64,000 nt of DNA from Gavia stellata (lineage: Eukaryota > Chordata > Aves > Gaviiformes > Gaviidae). A model generated the notes under the pieces. It saw nothing but the letters and a program-made list of their open reading frames with translations, made no database searches and had not been told where the DNA came from. The position numbers were made by a program, and so were the translations under genes. Of this stretch, positions 42,983 to 55,429 are shown piece by piece. The stretch lies in the NCBI RefSeq assembly GCF_030936135.1, contig NC_082612.1:13685001-13749000 (forward strand), in the 5' to 3' direction. The first letter of the stretch is position 1; each line of letters opens with the position of its first letter.

Positions 42983-45900
42983 CTGTGTAGGGAAGGAAAG
43001 AGGAAACCTTTAAACCCGGTGTAGACACTTGCACAAAATCCTGAGTTCCTTATGGCTCGGAGTATTTTGGTTATCAGGATTTTGGCCTGGGATGTAAATC
43101 TTATTCAGGATGTTCCTTCCACGTCCCTGGTGAATATCCAAATACACGGAGGGAAAGAGTTACTCACTTTGTACAGCGCAAACCATTTCCACAGCCTGAC
43201 TTTGGTCCTCACTAGGTTGCAACCATTCCTATGAATGAAACAATGCCATCAAAAAAAATCATCTGTGAGTTTGTTCAAGAAGATATACTTGAACTCATTT
43301 AAAAAGTCTGTGTAGTCCACTCCTCCTAACAAGTTTTAGTTTGAAAGTTTAAAGCAGCCTGACATTACACACTTGGTATCTTTAGTGAAGAACAGCTGCC
43401 TTGTAACCTGTACCCATTCAGTCCCTACCAAATGAGACAGTTGGATGTATACATTAAATACAGCATCAGAATTACTCTAGCAGAGAAGCAGCTGGTATGT
43501 ACTGAGCTCACGTAGCAGAGACACGCAGCGTGTGCCCCATCACTTGAGGTAGAGTCCTCATAAATAAGCAGTAAAACATGGTGTGTCGTCTTCCCTACAT
43601 TTCACACACGGTACAGGGGATATTTTTATTATTGAATTTGTAGTTCTAAGGATAATGCATCTTGGTGTGTAAGTACCAGTAAGTCTTTGAAATGCTGTAC
43701 CAGGAGCAATCGTGGGTTCAAGGGTGAGAGAAGAGGGAGCAGTTTTTGAGGAGAGCAGAAATTCATAGGAAATGGGACCACAGTAGCTTGAGCACTAATG
43801 GTTTGGAAAATGGAGATAACTTATGCTAGGTCTTACACAAGATTGTAAATAACAGGGAGGTAGTAAAAGGAAAAATACAAAAAGTATAAAACCCTTCTAA
43901 CACTCACTTAATTTCTTAAAATTAGCCCTGGATGACTGAGGTAGAGCTGAGGTTAGGTTTATAGAAGAAAAACACATCTTCTCCCCGATTTCTCCCCCTC
44001 CCAGCCACACTCAGTACAAACAAATGGGTGCCCTGGGCTCCTCACTCACCATCCCAGTTACACTGTCGTAGCACGAGCAGCGTGGAAGACTCCGGCATCC
44101 CAGGTAAGCCATCACCAGCACCACAAAAGCACTGCAGATAGATGCGGCTAGCATGGCTACGTTAGCACCCTTGACTACTTTATTAAGTACGAACTTCTGC
44201 AAGCAGAAAAAGAAATGTTAAAGCCATATTCAAAAAGTGAAGCTCTCCACCAAAAAATATTCTAGTGGCTGCAACAACGCTGCGATTGCATCGTAGGAGA
44301 CTGATTCAGAGTCAGTGTTATTTAAGGCTTTTCTTCCTGTGCTCTGAAGAACAAGCCAAGTGTGACCCTCAAATAGGAAAAGAGCAAGCAGTAAAACAAG
44401 GCTTCTGGTTAAATGTAAGACGCTATGCAACGGCATCAGGTTTGGAAATAGCTTTAACAATGAGTAGAAACCCAAGGAATGGCTGCTCCTCTTCACACTG
44501 CATATGAGAAATGTCTTCTCACTATACCTTAGCGACCTGACATTTCGATTTGTCCTGCAATAAACTAACGAACAGCTTCATCCACGTGGAACGTCTTCAT
44601 CCCCACAGGGAGCCATCGCTTGTACCAGGTTTGAGGTACAAAAGGGCTAACTCATTCCTTCTTTTCAGCTTTACTGTGGAGGATACACTTGAAATAATAC
44701 CCAGTTTTAACCAGCTGACCTGTAACTGCTGTAACTTCATCACCGGAGGTGCATGCTGGAAAGGATTTGAGCCTGGCAATTGCTGTCTCATTCCAGGCCA
44801 GGGATACGGCCAGCACAGACCCCTTTTCATGAGCAGCACCGTGATTTTTTCCTGGCACAACCCAAACCCTCTTGCACTCAGCAGCAGCAGCAGTTAACCC
44901 GACTGCAGTGTGTTCAGGCGCATACCTAGCATGCACGCCTGCGGCATCGAGCTGCTGCTCTCAAGCAGCTGCTTCTCAGACGGGCATCCAGGCGAGCCGG
45001 GCGTTAGGTCACATAGCCACCGATACTAGCCATGCTGCAGCAGCAGCGAACGGCAGGAGCTAGCTGTAAAATGTCTATCTAGCCCTGCGTGGGATTTGTG
45101 GTTTTCAGTACCTAACTCGATACTTAACTGTAGGCTTGCACATTTTTTTTTTAACAAGTGCCCTGCTGCAGGCACCACTTCAAACTCTGATTTAGGAACC
45201 CGGGAAGTCTGGTTCTATTTCCAAGTCGTGCCTAGCAATGTCTGCAGATTAAGACAGTCGTGTTCCCCAGCAATACGATATCAATACTTACTGTATGGAT
45301 AACATGGACTGGGGCAGAACTCAGCTCCTCCTCTTCACCATAGTTCAGTGTGAGGGAGCTATAAACTATTACGATGAGGATGGCAATGCAAGAGATAATG
45401 GAAGCTACTATCAGCACATTCACCTAGACAAAAAAATTAAAGGAGAAAAAGAAGGGGAGCGGGAATTAAAACTACCCTCTGACAAATCCACACAATTAAT
45501 ACAGACAAAATGTACTAACAAGCATTGTAGGCACTAGCCTTCGACCTCTCGTAACACTAAAAAGTACATGGCAGCAACAGTCACTTGGAAGCCAAACACA
45601 AGAGCAGTAAAGGCTTCCATGATACCGAATTTCTGAGCTACAACTGAGTCCCAAATCTTAACCACGGGTGCTAGTTGGACCCGAAGACTTTGTTCTTAGA
45701 CATCTCTTACTTATAAACAATATCCCCCCTTGTTTACATGGCTGGAGGGACCTGCCTAGGAAATGCAAGTCAATTAACTTGTTTCCTATTTTAGCGTACA
45801 CAATTCTTAACAACAGGAAGGAACACCAAAAGAAATGCATTCAAAAGCAAGCGTTTTTACAGATTTTTGCTTATTATTAGAGCCAGCGCTTGTCTGCTAC

Positions 45901-47206
45901 AGCAGAAAGCGAGGTAACGCTGCATTCTCCTTTTGCTGAGGAACATAGCAGCTTTTAGGAAGATAACTCAAGGAAATAAGCTCTCGATTCTGCAGAAGGA
46001 CCAGCCAGCTCATTCCCTACCAAAACTGTTTTCAATTGCCCCGAAAACATTTTGCCCCCACCCTGTACACACACAGTCCACCCCCCCTCCAGGCTTACAA
46101 GAACTGGATTCTTCCTCTGAGAGGAAAACAAAGCCAGGATGCCTGGGACTCCCATCACCTGCAGAGCAGAAAAGGAATGGTAACTGGGAGACAAGTATCG
46201 GATTCAGAAGATAAACTACTACAGAGCAGATGAAAGGCCCTTGTTTTCAAGGCTTGGATCAGAGTAACTGTTGCGTCAGAAATGGACGGAGAATTGCTGA
46301 TCCCTTCTGTTTTCCTCTGCGGCATCTCCTGGGGGCAGGACGCTGCGTGAAATGCATCTCGCCCACTTGCTATCCCCACGGCAGCAATCCTCCGACTGCC
46401 CTTACGGCTCTGACCAAATAATAAAACTGATTAAATAAGTCCAATTAAAGCGGTAAAAATGCGCACTGCTTTCCCAAGTCCTTACGCATCTTGTAGATGG
46501 AAGAAAGATATTGCTGAAAGGAGGCGGGCAGCCTCCGGATGGAAGAGAGCGCTTCGGTACAACTGCCTTGCGGCACGAGCTCACCGGGCTACGAACGGGA
46601 ATGTCAGGGTACGGAACGCCCGGCAGTGGGGATGCCGCTGCCCGCTCCTCGCTGCAGTACAGAGAATTAGTGGCACTGCGCTGTGGGACACAGATCATCA
46701 CCCAGACATTCATCTACCTGACGCGAGGACGATGCGTTCCCCTCCTAATCTTCGGTGGCCTCTCTGTGGTCACTGCGCTTCTGCCAAAAACCCTGTCAAT
46801 TGCCACTCTGCCCTATTTTCTATGTTATCCAGTAGAAAGGTATTTTATTTAGCTGCTTCAGAGGGAAGTCTGCTTGCACTCTCCTGCCTATACCACGATA
46901 AGGAAACTTGTATTACCTGGGTTCGAAGAAGAGCTGCCAAGAAGTCCTGGCCTCCCTCCCAGCCCCAAGCTGAGTACTAGTAGGTAGCAGTGGGGAAAAA
47001 AACCCCACAAAACAAAGCATAGAAATATAGCGCAACTTTACCATCCCAGCCCAGACTGGAGCTCTGGTTTTGCCCAGCTGAGACTCCGTCCTGAAAACGC
47101 CGTCTATGAACCCGCTGACGACGCACACCGTGCTGAAGGCTATCTGGAACAGCCCCAGCACCACCATGTTCCTCTGGTTGAAGATGAAGTATCGATAGCG
47201 ATCCAT
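42879..47206 (-). CDS. Uncharacterised four-helix membrane protein with C-terminal PPPY (ENTREP/FAM189- or MS4A-like)
   Basis: Six coding exons join in consistent phase into a 222-residue protein: complement(42879-42982, 43168-43228, 43292-free gap, 44050-44196, 45292-45423, 46099-46158, 47042-47206; the coding parts are the six listed as separate exons). Four hydrophobic helices lie near residues 13-35, 50-66, 76-100 and 130-151, with a very short loop between helices 1 and 2 and an acidic loop (GEEEEL) between 3 and 4. The tail has a Cys-rich patch after helix 4 (GCRSLPRCSCYD), then acidic sequence and PPPY at 215-218, a likely ligand for WW domains such as those of NEDD4-family ubiquitin ligases. 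A PVWAG motif before helix 2 and a KxPxLLVN-like start of helix 3 recall ENTREP/FAM189 proteins. I do not recognise a named orthologue. ATG context is strong (A at -3, G at +4). No signal peptide. Confidence 0.85.
43168..43228 (-). CDS. Tetraspan gene coding exon 5
   Basis: A 61-bp exon found from splice sites (acceptor ...tttcattcatag, donor AAA|GTGAGT). It encodes EWLQPSEDQSQAVEMVCAVQ plus one spare base. Its length supplies exactly the phase shift needed between exons 4 and 6, which is good evidence that it is real. Confidence 0.82.
44050..44196 (-). CDS. Tetraspan gene coding exon 4
   Basis: Acceptor ...tttctgcttgcag, donor ATG|GTGAGT. 49 codons KFVLNKVVKG..., helix 4 (ANVAMLAASICSAFVVLVMA) and the Cys-rich juxtamembrane GCRSLPRCSCYDSVTGM. 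Confidence 0.88.
45292..45423 (-). CDS. Tetraspan gene coding exon 3
   Basis: Acceptor ...tttttttgtctag, donor ACA|GTAAGT. 44 codons with helix 3 (VNVLIVASIISCIAILIVIV), then the loop LTLNYGEEEELSS to VIHT. Confidence 0.88.
46099..46158 (-). CDS. Tetraspan gene coding exon 2
   Basis: A 60-bp exon in phase 0 with acceptor ...gctctgcag and donor CTT|GTAAGC. Encodes VMGVPGILALFSSQRKNPVL: the rest of helix 2 and the basic turn before helix 3. Confidence 0.82.
47042..47206 (-). CDS. Tetraspan gene coding exon 1
   Basis: Begins MDRYRYFIFNQRN, then helix 1 (MVVLGLFQIAFSTVCVVSGF), and ends ...APVWAGM at donor ATG|GTAAAG, phase 0. The frame stays open 28 codons upstream to a likely acceptor at 47290, but the ATG at 47206 is the first with a good context that precedes the helix. 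Confidence 0.88.
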
Positions 47207-47943
47207 TCTGCTCTCATTCACACGTAAACCCCCACGGGCGAGACTGGAAAGCAGCGTCGCGGCCCTCCAGCGAAGGGGGGAACAGCTTTCCTGGGCAGAA
47301 GAAGGGAGAGGCGCATCAGCGCGGAGCGCGCCGCGGTTGGTGCGGGGCCCGGCGGTGCGGCGGGAGCAGGCCTTCACCGCGGTACAGAGTCCGTCTCCCT
47401 CGGGTCGGCGGCAGCGAGCACGGGGGAGCGGCCTTTTCCGAAACCCCTCAGGCTGCTGCTGGGCGGGGGCCCGGACCCCTCTTCCGATCCTTCTGGGCAG
47501 GGATGTGCGACCTCCACCTCAGACCCCGCTGCCAACCTTCTGCCTTCGGGCTGTCCGCTGCCCCGAGGGGCGCGGGCTTTGCTGGCGCTGTCCTCCTCCG
47601 CGCAGGTGAAGGCGGTACCTCGCTAGGAAGCCGCTCACCCCCTTTCCCCAACGCCGGCGAGGCGCCCGCACCCCCGCGGAGGGGCCGCCGGCACCCGAGA
47701 CCCGCCTCTCCCCCTCGCCGTCTACCAGACGCCGAGCAGCCCCGTGGCTGCTGCAGCCGCGCCCGCCGCCCCCCGCAGGCACCGAGGAGACCGGCCCGGC
47801 GCCCGCCCCGGCTCCCGTCCCGTTCCCCGCCGCCCCGCCGCCGGCGGGACCCAGGAAGCGCCGCGCCGGCCCCGCCCGGGCCGCGGGCTCCTCACCTGCG
47901 GCGGGGCGCGGCGGCACCCGGCCCGGCCCGGCCCGCACTCACC
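47207..47943 (-). other. Tetraspan gene 5' UTR exons
   Basis: Minus-strand acceptor ...cttcttctgcccag ends at 47291, making 47207-47290 the untranslated part of the first coding exon. Upstream, CG|GTGAGT gives a first-exon end at 47943. A second possible donor, GCAG|GTGAGG, lies about 50 bases further into that intron (near 47895). Transcription start not determinable; probably about 48.0-48.4 kb. Confidence 0.6.
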
Positions 47944-48420
47944 GGCGCTGCTCCGCGGCGGCGGCTCCGGGCGGAGAAAAGGTACGGGGAAAGCTCCGGC
48001 TCCGCCTCCGGGGGGAAAAAAAAAAAAGTTCCGAGTCGGGGCGAAAAGAAGCCGAAGAGGTGGGGAGAGCCTCCGCCGTGTCGGCAGCGGCCCGGAGCCG
48101 CGCAGGGGACGCGGCTGCTCCGCCCGCGGCCGGGCGCCGGCTCCCCCAGGGCCCGCCGGGTGCTGCGCAGGGAGGCGGCCCCTCCGCCCGGGGAGGCCGC
48201 GCAGGAGCCCACCCCAGCGCCTCCGGCCAACTGCGGCCCTGACCAGCGCTGCGCCAAGGCTCGCCTGCCCTCCGGCCTTCCCCAGGCACCGGTGCCTGGG
48301 TTAGCCGCCTTGAAATACGTTCGCAGCACCTCCGCGGTGTGAGCCAGGGATTGTAACGCCAGTCCGGGACCCGAACACAGCCGGGCGGGGTGAGGCGGGC
48401 CCGCTGCAGCGTCCCCAACC
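47210..48420 (-). promoter_or_regulatory. CpG island of the tetraspan gene
   Basis: Dense CpG over about 1.2 kb covering the 5' UTR exon(s) and upstream flank. The many long open frames on both strands here come from the lack of AT-rich stop codons. A divergent plus-strand transcript is possible but no coding sequence supports it. Confidence 0.75.
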
Positions 48421-48429
48421 CAAGCGTCA

Positions 48430-49150
48430 CCTTCCGCACAGCTCGATTTGGAGAGGGCGCAAACACAGCGCAAGCACTCATCCTTTCAGGTTCAACGAGC
48501 AATGCCAAGGCCAAGCAAGTCCCTTCTCGAGAAGGGAGAGCACAGCCTTCGCGTGCCTACACCCAGCACATAGGCACAAGAGGCCGTCAGTTACCGCAGC
48601 GATTGCAGAGATCACAGGAGGGCAGGGCAGGGCCCAAAGTGGTGCCCCTTTCCTCGCCACTCACGCCGCAGGATGCGTACGTGGAATTTGGCAACACAGC
48701 AGCAGGTTACCTGCGAGGAAGGCAGCGCTGCTGCGTGCTGCCGTGCCTTCCTGCTGCCTCAGAGTCGGCAACGGCGAGAGAAGAATACACCAGTGCACGT
48801 TCGCATGCTTTAGAATGCAACTGGTAAAGACACTTTGGCACACACCGGCAGGATGTTCTTCCATACCACAACACAACTAGAGCCCGTGTTACGTGCACTG
48901 AGAAGAGAGAGCCGAATAACTGAAGTGGCAGAGGTACCAGAAAAAAAAACAGCCCACAAGGCAGTGGTGTCAGGAGCGTTCTGCTGTTCATTCGCTATTA
49001 ATATAACGTAGCCTAGAAGTGTGGTACCTGTGCGCCAAATCCTGCTCCCGTGCATCAGCAATAACCACGGCTGCAAAGCAACCACACAGTACACAAGCAA
49101 AGGGGAGAGGTCAGAGGATGCCCAAAACCATGACACACAAATAACAAGGA
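48430..49150. other. Gap between tetraspan promoter and SETD7 3' end
   Basis: About 0.7 kb separating two genes transcribed in the same (minus) direction. No gene, repeat or RNA recognised. Confidence 0.6.
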
Positions 49151-49173
49151 AAGATGACAGTTCTGTTGAATAT

Positions 49174-49179
49174 TTTAAT
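49174..49179 (-). terminator. SETD7: Likely distal SETD7 poly(A) signal
   Basis: ATTAAA on the minus strand, followed about 20 bases later by ctttccttgttatttgtgtg and ggttttggg, a strong U/GU-rich downstream element. Confidence 0.5.
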
Positions 49180-50303
49180 ATCTGCATTGCCTTCATAGCG
49201 CAATTAAAGCAATCTTTAAAATTCACTTATTACAAATGTTTGTCAAGTCTGTTTTTCCCCAGAAACATTTTTCTTGCTTCCTTGCACATACACCCAAACA
49301 CACTATAAAAACCTCATTCATAACATCAAAGGAAGGGCAATCATCATTCATGTAAACATCTTTCTTAGAGTTATCCATTTTTTAAAAGTCATGAATAAAC
49401 CTACAGATGTTCAGTAAGGCTCATAGTTCGAGTACAAATGTCATAAAACACCTATCAAGTACTGTATACAAGTTAAATACTCCGGGGTTAACTGTTAACG
49501 CACGTGTAAGCTTACCCCAAGGATTATTCTTTAGCACTTAGTTCTTCAGAACAGAGACACCCAGTAATTATGGGCTAAAGAGTATTAAAATAGCAGAAGG
49601 CCCAGCAGAAACTGTTAAGTAATACACAATTTTAGTCTGGATCTTAGCTCAAGAGTTAAATTCAGTACAGTTACAGTAGGAAAAGTTTTTTAGGAGGAAG
49701 TCTGCAGAAAGGAGGGATGGGTCCGTTTGTACAGTATCATGGAGGGACAAGCTGAGAGGTATGTCCTGAAGATGTGACTGGCCTTGCTATTGCAACTATT
49801 TATGACAGCTGTGTGTAATGCTGCATAAATACTTTCCCAAATAGCAGAAACGACCATTTGTAATTGTAAAGATCATTTGTTGCATCTCCCCTTTAAAAAA
49901 AAAACCTACTTATTGGTAATCAATTACACTTGCATCTTACAAAAAGACTTCCTTTTAAATTTGTTTTCGATCTTACTGGAACTTTTTTTTAAATATTCAT
50001 TCTACCATGAAAATATTTCATACAAACGTCATTTTACATACAAATATGTTAAAACTTGTGAAGAGGGTCTTCCCACACTCATGATTTTATGGCTTGAACA
50101 TTTAATTGCTTATAATTTTTGTATATCTATTTCTCCTGGAAAAAAAAAAAGTAGTTACAGTAAAACTGGTAGAGAAAGAGGGCAGGAGCTTCAATTGCCT
50201 GAAGACAGAAGAGCGCCAAGAGGAGGGACCATTCAACAGATAGTGACCTTAGTGTTCAAAACCTTTGATCTGGGGCAAGTAAACATGCACTCAATCTTGC
50301 ACC

Positions 50304-50326
50304 TTTTTTTTTTTTAAAAAAAAAAA
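50304..50326. repeat. T12-A11 homopolymer pair
   Basis: Twelve T followed directly by eleven A: a self-complementary, slippage-prone tract within the inferred SETD7 3' UTR. Confidence 0.8.
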
Positions 50327-53300
50327 GGAAAGAAAAAAAAATCCCTTATAAGACTTCTTAGAAATGCTTTGTGCAAAAATATAGTTCTCATGTTTCTAGT
50401 ACACAAAGCAAAAGGAACAAGTTCACCCCGGGGTGCAGGTGAGCCTGAAGCCCACTTACACCCACAGGTAAAGCTGCTCCTGCGCCCGCGGTTCCTCGCC
50501 CAAATGCTCTCAGCATACGACAGTGCAGTGTAAAGTGAGGAAGAGGCATCTAATGCAGCACCCCAGCATATAAGGAGACACTTCAGCAATATTGTTTCCA
50601 AAGGAATTATGTTTTTTAAGCGCTTGGAGGTGATTCCTCAGGCACCCACAGCTCCAGCAATTCTGCTGTGCCAGAGGAAGAGAAAGCAGCAGATAACCGG
50701 CTCTGTACAACTCGTTACCTCACCGCAACGGCAGCATTTTCCAAAAAGACTATCAAATCGAGTGAAAGGATAGAAATCACAGAGGTCTCTGGGACAGAAT
50801 TGACACCGTACAGTTCCTGGCACAACCGAAGTGGCGAGCACCGGTTTCGACTGAAGGACAAGGGCACCCACAAAGAGTGACGGGGTCAACTCATCCACAG
50901 TCGGGGCTCCCCCCGGGGCTTGCAGCCAACTGGAAGGAAACGGAAAAGTGACAGTTTCCACCACTTTTCCGCTTCTCGTACCAGATGGGTTATGTTGGCT
51001 ACTTGGCTCCTCCAGTGCCTGGCAGAGGGCGAGAAATCCCCGATGGCACTCTTGCTTCCACGCCAGCAACGTACTACAACAGCCCCGGGAAAGAAACCAC
51101 AGCCACTGACAACTGTGTGCAACACTGAAAGCTCCGCGTCCGAAAAGGCTGAACTAAGGAGAAGGCTGCCTAGTCGCTCCCGGAACACGCAGCCGTGCAA
51201 GGCCAAGCAGCCAGCCTCCCTAAGGTCTCAAAACTGCACGAGTCGCCCAGGAGCTGCACCTGGGGAAAAGCACGGGCCATCCTAGCGGGTATTGTTGCAA
51301 CTGTGGAAAAAGTCAAAAAGCTATCACAGCTCTCACTCTGATCGCTGAAGAGTCACATCCATGTATTTCCTTTGACATTTTCAACAGTTAAGACTTATAT
51401 GTACTTATGTAGCTTAAGGATTTTTAAATTACTACCAAAAAATAAGGAAAAAAAGCCTTTTCAGATTGGTGAAGAAAAATCAGCTATTTTAGTAGATCCC
51501 CAAAAGTCAAATTATAGCACGAGACTCAACTTGAGACTCCCCCCTAGGCCTAAGCCCTTTTCCCTCTTATCCAGAGGAGTGACCCAGCAGCAGGTAGCTC
51601 TCAGCTGTAACTTCTCATGCTCTCTTGTCTCCAAGATTAACTGCTTCTCCAGAAAAGTAAGCTTCAGTATTCTTGGTGACAAAGCACAGTGCTGCCATAG
51701 CAGGAAGATCCATTTAAGATTTTTTTTTTTTTTTTAAAAAGAGACAATCATCAGCCTATAATACCAGCTGACACAGGCTCCTTCTCATAAAGGAGCTCAG
51801 GTAACAACCCTAGAGGAGCCACATGCAGCACTGCAGATCAAAGGCAGATGTCGGGAACTGATCCATACCTGAAAAAAGCAGCAATTCCAGGTTCTCTTAT
51901 GCCATTCTTTAGTCACAACGGTACTCCGAGAGCCAGCTGCTCACCCAGGCTCAGCTGACAGGCATCAGCTCTTCTTCCAGTTTCTGTGCCGACAGGACAG
52001 GTCTTTGGCCAGACTCTGAGAAGTGGAGCTGCTTTACTTACTGCATATTCACCAATAGTCAGCTGCATTCAACAGACTCACATGGATCTCTTTGCAAAAT
52101 GACTGCTTCCTCTGCTTCAAATTAAAACCATGTTTTGGTGTGGGTCTCGTGTTACTACTGATAAATAGTTTTGCTAAGCTGGTCTCGCTATGTAGTGAGC
52201 CCCAGAAGCTGAGCTGCAATACGTTGACCAAGTTAAGGCATTATTTGGAGTTCTGTAACTAACCTGTGTTTGAACCTGTGGTTGCCAACGCACACCTCTC
52301 AAAAACCTCTGAAGGACACACTGAGCCCTGAGCCCTTTCGCTACCCAGTGGTGAAGAACATTCCAACCATCTCCACTCTAACAGACCACAAAGAAAAGGA
52401 AAACAAAGAAGAATTAAAAGGCTTGGTCCTGAATCAAGCCAAAGCAGCTTTATAATCACAACTTTTATAGAAGGTTGGTCTCTGAAGAAGGGATCTATAG
52501 GAGGACCAATAGATTAGAAGAGCAGAGAGAGAAAAAGGACAGTAGAGTTAACAGAGACAATAGCCACAGCTGTGGCATACTACCAGGCTACAAGCATACA
52601 CAAGAGCAAGAGAATCCGCTTGACTGTCACCAAATTAACAGCTTTTGAGAACACACAGAGGATACCTCAATGCCTTTTTTTTCTAGCATTGCCCTAATTT
52701 TAGGATGCAACCTTCAAACCTGATGTGCAAAGAGCACCTATCTTGTATTTATCTCAAAAATCAGGCAACATGAAGACTGACAAACCTATTAAAACATAAG
52801 CAAGTCCACACAAAGAGGAGATAGCAGAGGAATCGGAGACGGATCAGGAATGAAGCCAAAGGAGCTCTAGAGATCAGAACATTTTAAGCACGATTCCCTA
52901 GTGGGCAAAGAGGCCAGCAGTCCAAAGCAGGTTATCAAGACTGTGGAAGGAGTTACCATCCATTCACAGCAGGGTTCAGTCACATATCTTCCCTCTCCTC
53001 TTCCCTGCACTTAAATACAAGCCTCAACTTCGCAAACTTCACGGTCCTGGCAGAGTAACCCACAAGCTGCACACAACAGCATCCTACCAGAGAGGCATGC
53101 TTTTCTGCAAACGGCTGGAACAGCACTGATCTCAAATAATGACCTGTGGGCAGGTAGAGAAAGATCAAGACATGCGTATTTCTTTTTGAGGTTCATTTGC
53201 TGCAGCTGTGCTGCCAATCGGCCTTTGACAGCTCTCCCTCACCTGTGAGGCTCAGTTCTGTCTCTGCACACTCAGCTGAGTCCCTGAGCTGTCACCTCTG

Positions 53301-55248
53301 CCAGCCAGCTGCCTTGGACAAGAAGCGGAGCTGTGGCCCAAGTCTCCAGCGCGAGGAGATGGGTGGTGTCAAAGCTCACATTCGGATCGCTGCTGGAAGA
53401 GTGTTAAAAGCCCTGAGCCTACTTGCCCCCCCCCAAGCACATGCACAGAGTAGCTTTTGTGCAAGCTTAAATGGTGAGGTGCTGGAAAAGGTTTGTGATC
53501 AGTCACAGGGACTACACAGAGCCCCAGGTTAAAGAGGTTCTTGTTAACAACTCCTAGCTTTGTACAGGTACCAAAGCAAGGATTCTTCGACTGCACAAAA
53601 CAGCAACCTCATCCTTCCACGTGCAGGTACCAACCCGACACATTCTCCATGTCTAGCTCCCCAGACAGCCAGACACCTCCAACCCTTCAAGCAACCAACC
53701 AAAATGTGTTGCAACAGAAAGGTAGGTCTGATTTCCAAATCCTTTATGTTACATATATACAAACTTTTTTAAACTACAAACATTTAAAGAAAGTGTTGCA
53801 AATGCATTCGAGTTTTTCCTAAGCTGCTAAACCCAGAAGAGAGCATCGGAGTCCCAGGAGGGCTCCAGTATCCAGACTGAGATGATACAATATTTCTCTC
53901 TTACACAGCATTAGGCAAGACCAGTACAGCATCTGAAAAAATGCACAATTTCCCTACCCCTGAAAAACCCCAGAACACAGCCCTGCAGATGAATATTCAC
54001 AAGCCCCCACTGTTGGCTGCAACAAAGCTATGGACTGACTGCTGTTTCTAAATATGAGCAGTGAGTGATGTTTTTACATTCATTGTTTGTCTTTCAAAAA
54101 CAATCTTTTCACTTCTTTTTTTTTAAATCTTATTTTGATATCTCATACTATATTAATTTACTGTGTCTTAAACCAGTACTACTGAAAGACGGCTACAAGG
54201 CTATATTCTTTGTCAACTGAACACATAAAAAAGATACAGCTCTTCTTAACCAAGTACTACAGCCTGCCCTCAAATACATACACCTCCTTTAAGAGAATTC
54301 ACGTGAGATGCAAGCATCTCATTGCCAGAATTTTTGCCTTAAGAACTGGCCGCTTTAGCAGGTGAAATACACAAACCAACTCATGGACACTAATGCAAGT
54401 AATGCGCTTGCCTTCCAGAACATGTACTTCTGAAAGTCCTTCAAAAAGTGAATCCATTTTCTCCTTTCAGAAAATCTTCATGCAAAGAACAGCTTCATTT
54501 GCGTGTCATAATCATAAATTAAATAAAATAAGCCAGCCGTAAAGGCTAGATAAATATTAGGTTTGGACATGTTGCTATACTATTTAGAGAGCCACAGAGA
54601 CCAACACACAGCACTCTCACATACACACACAAGCCTTTCCACTAGTTAGAAAGGATTTTCTCCCGCAAAAGAGGATTTGTAGAAAGAACAACGTTCAGAC
54701 AAGAGGAAAGGGGAGTTAAAACCCAGCCTCCTATATGCTAATAAATAAACTGCTCTATTGCAAGATTCAGATCAAAGGTTTAAAAAGGCAAAATTATGCT
54801 ACTATTAGAGAATATCAAAATATTACTGTTATCATCACAAGTGGCATATATGCAAAATGCAGTTGCACAATAATGCCTAGGCAGATAGAGCGCAACACTA
54901 AGTCTGCCGACTAAAAGTGAACGATATACCCATTTTAGTTTTCTGTCTAGTCTTTTGGCATCTTTGCATATGGTGCAAAAGCAGAAGCTACCAAAGAATA
55001 TCACGTCTCGTATAGAATATTAAATAATTTCTCCAGATAAGACTGTTGCAACGCTAGCTAATTTTAAATCTGCTATGAGTAACACAGTCAAACCTAGTTA
55101 GTATGCAAGAAACTTATCTCTTAACACAGAATGCAAAGTTATGATGCAACAGCATGAACAATCCCTGGTTGTCCAGTTTTCAGTATAAAGGTAGTGCATA
55201 GATCCAAATTTCTATTTCAGTTTGCTGAACGGAGAAGGAGCTCCCATT

Positions 55249-55429
55249 TCACTTTTGCTGGGCAGCCTGGAAAGCTTTCAGTTCCAGCTGGTACCACTCC
55301 GGTGCTTCTGGCCCATTTTGCCCAATGGGATTGTGGTCGTATCCGTAAGCCACTGTTAATTCTTCATCCTTCTCCACAGCCCTGATGGTACGGATACACT
55401 TGATAGGCCCAAAACGAGGATGGACAAAC
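55249..55429 (-). CDS. SETD7: SETD7 exon 8 (terminal coding)
   Basis: Acceptor ...tctttgtctag. Encodes [32 protein letters not shown] and [21 protein letters not shown]. The AYGYDH Tyr belongs to the SET lysine-access channel. Confidence 0.98.

Larger units (their letters stand above)
49155..55248 (-). other. SETD7: SETD7 3' UTR (long)
   Basis: About 6 kb of noncoding minus-strand sequence after the SETD7 stop. It ends at the best poly(A) signal I can see, ATTAAA at 49174-49179 with a GU-rich element after it. The human gene also has a multi-kilobase 3' UTR. It contains A/T homopolymer runs (50304-50326, 51719-51735) but no coding or RNA gene I recognise. Earlier poly(A) sites may also be used. 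Confidence 0.55.

Noticed and set aside
47337-48514. Open frames up to 279 codons on both strands upstream of the tetraspan gene
   Set aside because: Same CpG-island effect: Pro/Arg/Ala/Gly-rich in all frames, no domain.
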